A DNA stretch of 64,000 nucleotides from Streptomyces dysideae (GTDB lineage: Bacteria > Actinomycetota > Actinomycetes > Streptomycetales > Streptomycetaceae): contig NZ_KQ949075.1 of assembly GCF_001514305.1 (NCBI RefSeq), forward strand, positions 407,443 to 471,442, written 5' to 3'. The notes under the pieces are model-generated. The model was not told where the DNA came from, searched no databases, and worked only from the letters and a program-made list of their open reading frames with translations. Shown here in pieces: positions 1 to 9,750 of the stretch (positions are counted from its first letter, which is position 1; every line of letters begins with the position of its first letter). Made by a program: the position numbers and the translations under genes.

Positions 1-438
1 GATCTTGTGGGAGGAGCCGGCAGCGGTCCGGACGGGCAGACGCGGGGCTGATGAAAGAGAAATGCCGGAGTAGGGCTGGGTGACGCGCAGCACGGTGACC
101 GGAGGGCCGGAATGCGTCGTGACCTTCACCGCGAAGCTGAAGGCCCCACGCGAAGCGCCGGCGGGTAAGGGCTCCTCGCCGAGGTAGCCGACGTCGACCA
201 CCAGGGAGGGGTACACCGCGGCGGCCGGCGGCGGTTCCTGCGGCCGCGTCGCGTAGAGGTAGCCGCCGCCCGCGAGGAGGACGGCGGCGATCGCCGTGAC
301 GAGGACGCTGCGGCGCCGGCGGGCGTACAGCCGCGCCAGGCGTCCGCGCCGAGGAGCGGCGAGCAGGGGGGCGCCGGGCTCGGGGGCGTCCCACGCGCGC
401 GTGCCCTCACCGGGCTCGACAGGGCCGACGCCGCTCAC
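1..438 (-). CDS. Single-pass membrane protein, partial
   Basis: The reading frame runs from a GTG at 438 off the left edge, so at least 146 codons are present and the C-terminus is missing. The N-terminus is an acidic/proline-rich cytoplasmic tail, followed by an Arg-rich cluster (about residues 30-43) and one hydrophobic segment (about 44-63, SVLVTAIAAVLLAGG). The rest is probably outside the cell by the positive-inside rule. The GTG overlaps the TGA of the upstream lipoprotein gene (GTGA), implying translational coupling and a shared operon. No domain is recognised. It could be an extracytoplasmic accessory protein working with the lipoprotein, but that is inference from position only. Confidence 0.6.
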   Translation of the reverse strand, partial: MSGVGPVEPGEGTRAWDAPEPGAPLLAAPRRGRLARLYARRRRSVLVTAIAAVLLAGGGYLYATRPQEPPPAAAVYPSLVVDVGYLGEEPLPAGASRGAFSFAVKVTTHSGPPVTVLRVTQPYSGISLSSAPRLPVRTAAGSSHKI

Positions 439-857
439 TGCCACGGCCCGTCGGTCGGGCCGCCGGTGCGGTACCAGTCCTCACAGCCCGCACGCGCCTC
501 GCGGTCGATCAGCTGCTCCGCCGCTTTGTCACCGTTGCGTCGCCGCTCGGCGCGGGCGGCGTCCACGACGTCCCTGAGGATCTCGTACTGCCCGTTGGAC
601 AGGCCCATCGACTGGTAGTCGCCGTAGGTGTTGTCGTCCAGCACCTCCCGGGACCAGTACGCGACGATGCGCGCGCACAGGTCCTCGGGCGGCGTGGCCC
701 CGGAGGACGGCGAGGCGGAGCCGGCCGCCCCCGTGCCCGTCGCCGCGTCCTTCGTGCCGGATCCACCGCACCCGGTGGTCAGGCCGCCGGTCAGGAGCGC
801 CAGCCCGAGCCCGAAGCCGAGCGTTGCCCCCCGCCGGAGGGCTCCTCCCGTTGTCAT
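435..857 (-). CDS. Small secreted lipoprotein of unknown function
   Basis: This 140-residue protein starts with a lipoprotein signal peptide: Arg8-Arg9, a hydrophobic stretch, then the lipobox LTTGC with Cys30 as the predicted lipidated residue. A Gly/Ser/Thr/Pro-rich tether (about 31-55) leads to a charged alpha-helical domain with two Cys residues (in DLCAR and AGCEDW) that could form a disulphide. It should be anchored to the outer face of the membrane. It is the first gene of a coupled pair with the membrane protein that follows it on the minus strand (4-base overlap). I do not recognise a family with known function. Confidence 0.7.
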   Translation of the reverse strand: MTTGGALRRGATLGFGLGLALLTGGLTTGCGGSGTKDAATGTGAAGSASPSSGATPPEDLCARIVAYWSREVLDDNTYGDYQSMGLSNGQYEILRDVVDAARAERRRNGDKAAEQLIDREARAGCEDWYRTGGPTDGPWQ

Positions 858-935
858 GCCTTGACGCTAGGCCGCCGGGTGCCCGGGATCAACGTCGTAG
901 GACGGTCGAGTCCCGGGCCCGCTGGCACCGTGCGG

Positions 936-1808
936 TCAGGGCAGGGCGACGAACGGGGTGAGGAAGGCGCGGGCGGCCGGGGTGTCCAGGCGGTACGTCA
1001 CGTTGGTCGCGTAGCACGCGCTGTCGCCGGTGATGGTGGTGGCCGCGAGGACGTTCCTGCCTCCGATCACCGCGAAGTTGGGGCCGCCGGAGTCGCCGTA
1101 GCAGGCGCCGCCGTTGCCCTGTGGTGCGGTCATCGCCAGGCGGACCCAGGAGTTGTTGAGGGCGTCGTAGGTGACGGGTGCCTTCATACGGACGCCGCCG
1201 CCGGGGTGGGTGTGGCCACCGGGGCCGCGCTGGGCCTCCTGGGTGCCGTATCCGGCGACGAACCAGTCGGTGGAGTTCAGCCCCTGCGGTCCGAGCGCGC
1301 CCAGCTGGTCGGCGGTGGGCAGGGCGGCCGGGGTGAAGGTCCAGCGGGCCTCGACCTGGCGTGCGGGGAGTTCGACGACCGAGATGTCGTGGGTGTCGGA
1401 GGCGGGTCCCGGGAAGCCGGGGTGGCTGTGGGCGGTGCCCTGGACGGCCACGGCCCTCGCCTGGGCGGCGGGGTCGCCGGGGTACTTCTGCGCGGCGGCG
1501 TCGAGGCCGGCCTGTACGTCCTGGTCGAGGGACACGTAGAACCGCACGTTGTCCGGCCAGTCGGTGGTGCAGTGCGCGGCGGTCAGGAAGGTGTCCGCGT
1601 CGATCATGGTGCCGGAGCAGACCCAGTCGACCCGGTCGGGGGTCGTGGGATCGCCGTCGTTGTCCCAGGTGGCGACGAGTGCGCCGACCTCGGTGCGCTC
1701 GGGGGCGGGCGTCGCGTTGTAGGAGTTGATGGCCGAGGACGGCAGCGCGGTGGCGAGCACGGCGGCGCAGGCCGCGGCGGTGACGGCGGAAGCGCGTAGG
1801 GCGGTCAA
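936..1808 (-). CDS. Secreted trypsin-like serine protease
   Basis: Chymotrypsin-fold (S1 family) protease of about 290 residues. The triad is visible: His in TAAHC (about residue 79), Asp in DTHDISVVEL and Ser in CYGDSGGP. A signal peptide (TALRASAV...LATALPSSA) with an AXA-like cleavage site near residue 26 indicates export. I place the start at the TTG at 1808 because the sequence AGAAGGG lies a few bases upstream and the signal peptide begins directly after it; the frame stays open further upstream (to 1982) but that extension is arginine-rich and unlike a leader. The protein is longer than minimal trypsin, with an insert rich in His/Gly before the nucleophile. Substrate unknown. Confidence 0.85.
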   Translation of the reverse strand: MTALRASAVTAAACAAVLATALPSSAINSYNATPAPERTEVGALVATWDNDGDPTTPDRVDWVCSGTMIDADTFLTAAHCTTDWPDNVRFYVSLDQDVQAGLDAAAQKYPGDPAAQARAVAVQGTAHSHPGFPGPASDTHDISVVELPARQVEARWTFTPAALPTADQLGALGPQGLNSTDWFVAGYGTQEAQRGPGGHTHPGGGVRMKAPVTYDALNNSWVRLAMTAPQGNGGACYGDSGGPNFAVIGGRNVLAATTITGDSACYATNVTYRLDTPAARAFLTPFVALP

Positions 1809-1962
1809 GAGAAACCCTTCTACAGGTGGGACACAGTGGGACGGGGTTCTCCTGTGGGGGTGGGGCAGCGCCAGTGAAGCGCTGTGGGGGCGGCCGCGAC
1901 AAGGGCGTGGCCGCCGCTCCAGGGTTTTCCCTATGTGCTTCCTACGAGTGTCCTGGCGTTGA

Positions 1963-2451
1963 TCAGCTCGCGGCGCGGACATGTTCGCCGTCGCCCGGGC
2001 GCACGTCGCGCAGCAGGCAGGTGAGCCGGGCGGTGCACACGCGGCGGTTCTCCTCGTCGCTGATCACGATCTCGTACGTCGCCGTGGACCGGCCCAGGTG
2101 CACCGGCGTGGCCACCCCGGTCACCAGTCCGGACCGCACTCCCCGGTGGTGCGTGCAGTTCAGGTCGACGCCGACCGCGATCTTGGTGCTGCCTCCGTGG
2201 AGCATCGAACCGACGGAGCCCAGCGTCTCGGCCAGCACCGCAGACGCGCCGCCGTGCAGCAGGCCGTAGGGCTGGGTATTGCCCTCGACCGGCATCGTGC
2301 CCACGACCCGGTCCGCCGAGGCCTCCACGATCTGCACGCCCATCCGCGTCCCGAGGTGTCCGGCGGAGAACAGAGCGGGGAGGTCGACGCCGAGCGAGGC
2401 GTACTCGTCGATGACCTCTTGCGGGAACTTCACGTGCTGCTGCTCGCCCAT
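1963..2451 (-). CDS. Hotdog-fold acyl-CoA thioesterase (PaaI-like)
   Basis: A 162-residue protein of the PaaI/ComA2-type hotdog thioesterase family, which hydrolyses acyl- or aryl-CoA thioesters in the cytoplasm. Seen in the sequence: the family core YGLLHGGASAVLAE, in which the HGG loop and the following Glu are the usual active-site elements, and the beta-strand region RSTATYEIVISDEENR. It follows the protease gene on the same strand with about 150 bases between the coding regions, and lies 47 bases downstream of the molybdopterin oxidoreductase, so it may share that transcript. The physiological substrate cannot be read from the sequence. Confidence 0.85.
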   Translation of the reverse strand: MGEQQHVKFPQEVIDEYASLGVDLPALFSAGHLGTRMGVQIVEASADRVVGTMPVEGNTQPYGLLHGGASAVLAETLGSVGSMLHGGSTKIAVGVDLNCTHHRGVRSGLVTGVATPVHLGRSTATYEIVISDEENRRVCTARLTCLLRDVRPGDGEHVRAAS

Positions 2452-2498
2452 GGGGCCCGGCTCCGTTCGTCGTGATCAGTCGCTCGCTGAGCAAACGC

Positions 2499-4790
<2,292 letters not shown>

Positions 4791-4838
4791 CGCGCACTCT
4801 CCTGTCGCGTACACATGTGCGTGTGAGGTACATCTCCG

Positions 4839-4861
4839 ATCCTCGCACGCGGCACTGACAC
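4839..4861 (-). promoter_or_regulatory. Possible RecA-NDp/PafBC-type promoter of the oxidoreductase
   Basis: On the minus strand TGTCAGTG (4860-4853) is followed after exactly 8 bases by GAGGAT (4844-4839), the spacing used by the other damage-type promoters here. The -10 lacks the usual leading T, as does the polA copy (CAGGAT). It is divergent from and about 80 bases from the polA motif. Confidence 0.45.
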
Positions 4862-4939
4862 GACGGTCATGGGGCGGCAGCCATGGTTGCGGGGCGGCAG
4901 CCGTGGTCGCGGGCGGCCGGAACCCCCGATGGGGGCCGA

Positions 4940-4962
4940 CTGTCAGTGGCGCGTGGCAGGAT
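4940..4962 (+). promoter_or_regulatory. RecA-NDp/PafBC-type promoter of polA
   Basis: TGTCAGTG (4941-4948), 8 bases, then CAGGAT (4957-4962), ending 7 bases before the GTG start of polA, so the transcript would be leaderless or nearly so. The element matches the LexA-independent DNA-damage promoter described in actinobacteria (TTGTCRGTG-N8-TANNNT), with C for T at the first -10 base. Confidence 0.6.
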
Positions 4963-4969
4963 CGGGGGC

Positions 4970-7696
4970 GTGGCAGAGACAGCATCGAAGAAGACCGACA
5001 ACACCTCCGGCGGCGACCGGCCCCGCCTGATGCTCATGGACGGGCACTCACTGGCCTACCGCGCGTTCTTCGCGCTGCCCGCGGAGAACTTCACAACCGC
5101 GACCGGCCAGCCGACGAACGCGATCTACGGCTTCGCGTCGATGCTGGCCAACACCTTGCGGGACGAGGCGCCCACGCACTTCGCGGTGGCCTTCGACGTG
5201 TCCCGCAAGACCTGGCGCTCCGAGGAGTTCACGGAGTACAAGGCGAACCGCTCCAAGACGCCGGACGAGTTCAAGGGCCAGGTCGAGCTGATCGGCGAGC
5301 TCCTCGACGCGATGCACGTGTCGCGGTTCGCGGTCGACGGCTTCGAGGCCGACGACGTGATCGCCACGCTGGCCACGCAGGCCGAGGCAGAGGGCTTCGA
5401 GGTGCTGATCGTCACCGGCGACCGGGACTCCTTCCAGCTGGTCAGCGAGCACACGACGGTGCTGTATCCGACGAAGGGCGTCTCGGAGCTGACCCGGTTC
5501 ACTCCGGAGAAGGTCGTCGAGAAGTACGGATTGACGCCCGCCCAGTACCCCGACTTCGCGGCGCTGCGCGGCGACCCGTCCGACAACCTGCCGGGCATCC
5601 CCGGGGTCGGGGAGAAGACGGCCGCGAAGTGGATCAACCAGTTCGGGTCGTTCGCGGACCTCGTCGAGCGGGTCGAGGAGGTCAAGGGCAAGGCCGGGCA
5701 GAACCTGCGCGACCACCTGGAGGCCGTCAAGCTCAACCGCCGGCTGACCGAGATGGTGCGCACCGTCGACCTGCCGAAGACCGTCACCGACCTGGAGCGC
5801 GCGCCGTACGACCGCAAGGCCGTCGCGGTGGTCCTGGACACCCTGGAGATCCGCAACCCCTCACTGCGGGAGCGGCTGCTGGCCGTCGACCCGGGCGCCG
5901 AGGAGGCCGAGGAGACCCCGATCGTCACGGACGGCGTCGAGATCGACGGCACCGTGCTCGGCACGGGTGAGCTGGCGCCGTGGCTCACCGAGCACGGCGG
6001 CGAGGTCCTCGGCGTCGCCACGGTCGACACCTGGGCGCTGGGCACCGGCTCGGTGGCCGAGGTCGCGCTCGCCGCGGGCGGGGGCGCGGCCGCCTGGTTC
6101 GACCCGTCGCAGCTGGACGAGGCCGACGAGAGGGCGTTCGCGGCCTGGCTGGCCGACGCGGACAGGCCGAAGGTCTTCCACAACGCCAAGGGCGCGATGC
6201 GGGTCTTCGCCGAGCACGGCTGGACCGTCGCCGGGGTGACCATGGACACGGCCCTCGCCGCCTACCTGGTGAAGCCCGGCCGGCGTTCCTTCGACCTGGA
6301 CGCCCTGTCCCTGGAGTATCTGCACCGTGAGCTGGCCCCCGCCGCGGCGGCCGACGGCCAGCTGGCCTTCGGCGCGGACGACGGTGCCGAGGCCGAGGCG
6401 CTGATGATCCAGGCCCGCGCCGTCCTCAACCTGGGCGAGGCCTTCGGGGGCCGTCTCCAGGAGGTCGGCGCGGCGGATCTCCTCGGGGACATGGAACTGC
6501 CCACCTCCGCGCTGCTGGCCCGGATGGAGCGGCACGGCATCGCGGCCGACCGGGCCCACCTGGAGGCCATGGAGCAGATGTTCGCGGGCGCCGTGCAGCA
6601 GGCCGTGAAGGAGGCGCACGCGGCCGCCGGGCACGAGTTCAACCTGGGCTCGCCCAAGCAGCTCCAGGAAGTCCTCTTCGGCGAACTGGGCCTGCCCAAG
6701 ACGAAGAAGACGAAGACCGGCTACACGACGGACGCCGACGCACTGGCCTGGCTGGCCGGCCAGACCGACAACGAACTGCCGGTCATCATGCTCCGCCACC
6801 GCGAACAGGCGAAGCTGCGCGTGACGGTCGAGGGCCTGATCAAGACCATCGCGACGGACGGCCGTATCCACACCACCTTCAACCAGACGGTGGCGGCGAC
6901 CGGACGGCTCTCCTCGACGGACCCGAACCTGCAGAACATCCCCGTCCGCACGGACGAGGGCCGCGCGATCCGCCGGGGCTTCGTGGTCGGCGAGGGCTTC
7001 GAGTCGCTGATGACCGCGGACTACAGCCAGATCGAACTGCGCGTGATGGCCCACCTGTCCGAGGACGAGGGCCTGATCGAGGCGTTCACCTCCGGTGAGG
7101 ACCTGCACACCACAGTCGCCTCCCAGGTGTTCGCAGTCGACCGCTCGGCCGTGGACGCGGAGATGCGACGCAAGATCAAGGCGATGTCGTACGGCCTGGC
7201 GTACGGCCTGTCCGCCTTCGGCCTCTCCCAGCAGCTGAACATCGACGCGGGCGAGGCGCGTGCCCTGATGGACACGTACTTCGAGCGGTTCGGCGGCGTA
7301 CGCGACTATCTGCGCCGGGCCGTGGACGAGGCGCGGGCGACGGGCTACACGGCGACGCTCTTCGGGCGCCGCCGCTACCTCCCCGACCTCAACAGCGACA
7401 ACCGCCAGCGCCGTGAGGCAGCCGAGCGGATGGCGCTGAACGCCCCCATCCAGGGCACGGCCGCCGACATCGTCAAGATCGCCATGCTCAACGTGGGCCG
7501 GGCCCTGAGCGAGGCGCAGCTGGAGTCCCGCATGCTCCTCCAGGTCCACGACGAAATCGTCCTGGAAATCGCCCCCGGCGAGCGGGCGGCCGCGGAGGAA
7601 CTGGTCCGCCGCGAAATGGCGAACGCCGTCCACCTCCGCGCTCCGCTGGACGTCTCGGTGGGCGTGGGCCCGGACTGGGAGTCGGCAGCGCACTAG
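4970..7696 (+). CDS. polA: DNA polymerase I
   Basis: A 908-residue DNA polymerase I, used in repair synthesis and Okazaki-fragment maturation. Order of domains: 5'-3' nuclease (about residues 15-310; LMLMDGHSLAYRAFF, FEADDVIATLA, VTGDRDSFQLV, helix-hairpin-helix GIPGVGEKTAA), a degenerate 3'-5' exonuclease-like middle domain, and the polymerase domain (about 520-908) with motif A DYSQIELRVMAHL, motif B RRKIKAMSYGLAYGLS and motif C LLQVHDEIV. I see no DxE exonuclease motif in the middle domain, as in other actinobacterial enzymes, so proofreading is probably absent. Start: GTG at 4970, just after a damage-type promoter; an in-frame ATG at 4883 lies upstream of that promoter and is unlikely. 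Confidence 0.97.
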   Translation: MAETASKKTDNTSGGDRPRLMLMDGHSLAYRAFFALPAENFTTATGQPTNAIYGFASMLANTLRDEAPTHFAVAFDVSRKTWRSEEFTEYKANRSKTPDEFKGQVELIGELLDAMHVSRFAVDGFEADDVIATLATQAEAEGFEVLIVTGDRDSFQLVSEHTTVLYPTKGVSELTRFTPEKVVEKYGLTPAQYPDFAALRGDPSDNLPGIPGVGEKTAAKWINQFGSFADLVERVEEVKGKAGQNLRDHLEAVKLNRRLTEMVRTVDLPKTVTDLERAPYDRKAVAVVLDTLEIRNPSLRERLLAVDPGAEEAEETPIVTDGVEIDGTVLGTGELAPWLTEHGGEVLGVATVDTWALGTGSVAEVALAAGGGAAAWFDPSQLDEADERAFAAWLADADRPKVFHNAKGAMRVFAEHGWTVAGVTMDTALAAYLVKPGRRSFDLDALSLEYLHRELAPAAAADGQLAFGADDGAEAEALMIQARAVLNLGEAFGGRLQEVGAADLLGDMELPTSALLARMERHGIAADRAHLEAMEQMFAGAVQQAVKEAHAAAGHEFNLGSPKQLQEVLFGELGLPKTKKTKTGYTTDADALAWLAGQTDNELPVIMLRHREQAKLRVTVEGLIKTIATDGRIHTTFNQTVAATGRLSSTDPNLQNIPVRTDEGRAIRRGFVVGEGFESLMTADYSQIELRVMAHLSEDEGLIEAFTSGEDLHTTVASQVFAVDRSAVDAEMRRKIKAMSYGLAYGLSAFGLSQQLNIDAGEARALMDTYFERFGGVRDYLRRAVDEARATGYTATLFGRRRYLPDLNSDNRQRREAAERMALNAPIQGTAADIVKIAMLNVGRALSEAQLESRMLLQVHDEIVLEIAPGERAAAEELVRREMANAVHLRAPLDVSVGVGPDWESAAH

Positions 7697-8377
7697 GGGG
7701 TGTTTCGAAAGTCCTGTGCGGTGCCCGCGGTGTCCGGCGCGCCGAGAGCACGCACCGGACGCCGCTCCTTGACGGGCAAACGCTGCCTGCCGGGGCACCA
7801 GCCTCCGGCGGTCGGGCCGCAGATCCGTGACCGGCAGTCAAGCGGGGTACGCCCCGCTTGGCTGCCGCCCGTGGCTCCCGCCGACGGCTGTCCCTCCACG
7901 GCTGCCGCCCAGGGTGCGCCCGCCTCGGTTGTCGCCGGTCGAGGCCTGCGCAGTAGCCGCCGGTGCGCGGCCCGCGGGGTCTCGGCGGGTGCCGTCGGGG
8001 TGGGTGTCGCAGGGGTCCGGCTGGTTCGGCTCGGCCGGGTCACGCGGCAGCGGCTGCTCGCCGTGACGGCGGTTCTTGGGGGCCGGGCAAATTTCGCCGC
8101 GATGGTGAGCAACCACCGTTGCGTGGTCCGGCGGTGCCGAGTCCTCCCGCTGCCTGTTGGGACGCACCGGCCGTCACAGCCGTCCGCCCGCCGCCTCCCC
8201 ATGCCGCCGCAACGGCGCGCAATCCCACGGCGCCCCACCGGCGGTGCCCACCCCACCGCACCCCCTGCCGGCCACCCCACCCACCCGCACAACCCCCACC
8301 CCACCCCCGGAGGACCCGTCACCCGCGTGGCCCCCGCGAAGGCGCCCCCCGTCCCGGGCGCCCGTAAAGATGCGGGC
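7697..8377. other. Non-coding interval downstream of polA
   Basis: About 680 bases without a convincing gene: frames are open by chance of composition but show no codon bias or family. It begins with GTGTTTCGAAAGTCC, containing the palindrome TTTCGAAA, of the kind seen at insertion-sequence or repeat ends, but I see no transposase or matching far end. It contains a strong hairpin (7833-7866). The last 150 bases (about 8220-8335) are a run of C-rich, almost G-free tracts on the plus strand. Confidence 0.5.
7833..7866 (+). terminator. 15-bp hairpin after polA
   Basis: Left arm GGCAGTCAAGCGGGG (7833-7847), loop TACG, right arm 7852-7866 with a single T-G wobble. It could terminate polA transcription although it lies about 140 bases past the stop and has no T tract, as is common in streptomycetes. 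Confidence 0.55.
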
Positions 8378-8758
8378 ATGGGTATACGCACGCTTCACCG
8401 CCGGACGGCCCCGGCCCTCGCGGACGCGCACGTCGGTGCCGTCCCCACCCTGCCGTCCCCGTCGGTTCCGGTCTTCGCGGCCGGCGCAAGCACCGCCCGC
8501 ATCCCCACCGACCTGATGACGTCCCTCCGGCGTCGGCGCCCCGGCCCCGCACCGCTCCGCCGGCGCCTGTGGGCCGACCTCGCCCGTGGCTGTCTGGCGC
8601 TCGCCCTCAACCGGCTCCCACGGTCACGCCCCGCAGGGCCCGTCACCGTGTTCGTCGCCGGCGCCCTCAGCGAGCGGCCGGACGGCTCGGCCGTGTCCCG
8701 GCCGCGTCCGCATCCGAACCCGAACTGTCAGGGACCGGGACCGGACGCCACACCCTGA
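8378..8758 (+). CDS. Basic hypothetical protein (streptomycete-type)
   Basis: A 126-residue Arg/Pro-rich protein beginning MGIRTLHRRTAPALA. Visible segments are STARIPTDLM, a basic linker, the hydrophobic-basic block LWADLARGCLALALNRLP and TVFVAGALSERPDG near the end. I recall similar proteins in other Streptomyces but no function. No clear ribosome site precedes the ATG; a small hairpin (GCCCG...CGGGC, 8360-8377) abuts it, so translation may be leaderless. Its last 92 bases overlap the end of the convergent DUF4184 gene, so either its true end is shorter or both ends are real. Confidence 0.5.
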   Translation: MGIRTLHRRTAPALADAHVGAVPTLPSPSVPVFAAGASTARIPTDLMTSLRRRRPGPAPLRRRLWADLARGCLALALNRLPRSRPAGPVTVFVAGALSERPDGSAVSRPRPHPNPNCQGPGPDATP

Positions 8759-9533
8759 CGCCCACGGCGTACACCAGCACCCCCAGGACCAGTCCCGCGC
8801 CCGCGCCGAAGCACAGCGTCGGGATGACCTCCCAGGGCTTCGCCGTGGACCCCCAGTAGTCCCACCAGCGCGTCAACCGCTGCACCGCCGCCACCGTCGC
8901 GCACCCGCCGATCACCGCGCCGGCCCACCACCGGTCCCGTACCGACAGCGCCGGCACCCCCACCGGCGGGGCTGCGGGCGCCCGCCGTAGCGCCACGGCC
9001 ACGAACGCGGCGATCACGACCGCGGCCACCGCCGAACCGCCGTACTGCAGGTACCAGTACAGAGGGGAGCCCGCCACCTCCCGGCCCAGGACGGGGAAGA
9101 CCCGCATCCCCCACCGGTCGAGGTGCGTGAACGCGTCCCAGACGACGTGCGTGAGGGCGCCGAGGGCGGCCGAGACGTACCACCAGAGCACCGACGTCGG
9201 CCGTATGCGCGCGCGTGGCGTTCCGCAGCGCAGCAGTGCGGCCACCCGTCCCTGCCGCGCGCCCGGCAGGAGCGCCACCAACGGCTCGCGGATGAGCAGC
9301 CATACGCCCACCAGCGCCCAGGCGATCACGACATCCACCGTGAACACGCCCGGGAAGGAGTGCGTCACGTCGCCGAACTCCATCGCCCCGGAAAGGACAC
9401 TCGCCGCGTAGTAGGTCATGTCAGGAGCGAAGGAACCTGCCACCAGTACGGCGGGCACCAGGCGGGCCCGGCCGGTTCCGTCGGTGCGTACGGCGGGCAG
9501 TACCGCCGCCGCATGACTCAGGGTGAACGGCAA
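8667..9533 (-). CDS. DUF4184 family membrane protein
   Basis: A 288-residue polytopic membrane protein of the DUF4184 family. It begins PFTLSHAAAVLPAVR, the family hallmark, with FAPDMTYY, HSFPGVFTVD and LGALTHVVWDAFTHLD supplying conserved Asp/His residues resembling the metal-binding pattern of membrane hydrolases. Five or six hydrophobic segments follow. The start is the TTG at 9533, six bases after GAGGAG. Function is unknown; the His/Asp pattern suggests but does not prove hydrolase activity. The 3' end overlaps the convergent hypothetical gene by 92 bases. Confidence 0.8.
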   Translation of the reverse strand: MPFTLSHAAAVLPAVRTDGTGRARLVPAVLVAGSFAPDMTYYAASVLSGAMEFGDVTHSFPGVFTVDVVIAWALVGVWLLIREPLVALLPGARQGRVAALLRCGTPRARIRPTSVLWWYVSAALGALTHVVWDAFTHLDRWGMRVFPVLGREVAGSPLYWYLQYGGSAVAAVVIAAFVAVALRRAPAAPPVGVPALSVRDRWWAGAVIGGCATVAAVQRLTRWWDYWGSTAKPWEVIPTLCFGAGAGLVLGVLVYAVGVRVWRPVPVPDSSGSDADAAGTRPSRPAAR

Positions 9534-9750
9534 CGGGTCTCCTCGCGGCGGATGCTGGTGCCGCTCAGTATCGCTGACCGCCAAGTGGTAGAAATCGGGC
9601 ACGAACGGGTGCCCCTGCAAAGGAAGTTGTCGTAGGGTCGCCTGGGTCACCTCGGGGGCAACCCTGGCGGCGGGCCGATCGTCACAACAGGGCGAGCACA
9701 GCAGACAGAGACGGGCGCCCCGGGGCGCGTCCATGGGAGGGGTTCACTCT

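Noticed and set aside
7700..8377. Upstream extension of the small basic protein gene to 7700
   Set aside because: No ribosome site, no codon bias and a strong hairpin inside; the family-like part starts at 8378.
9534..9750. c-di-AMP riboswitch before the lytic transglycosylase
   Set aside because: Such riboswitches are common before cell-wall hydrolase genes in Streptomyces, but I could not find the conserved core in these 217 bases.
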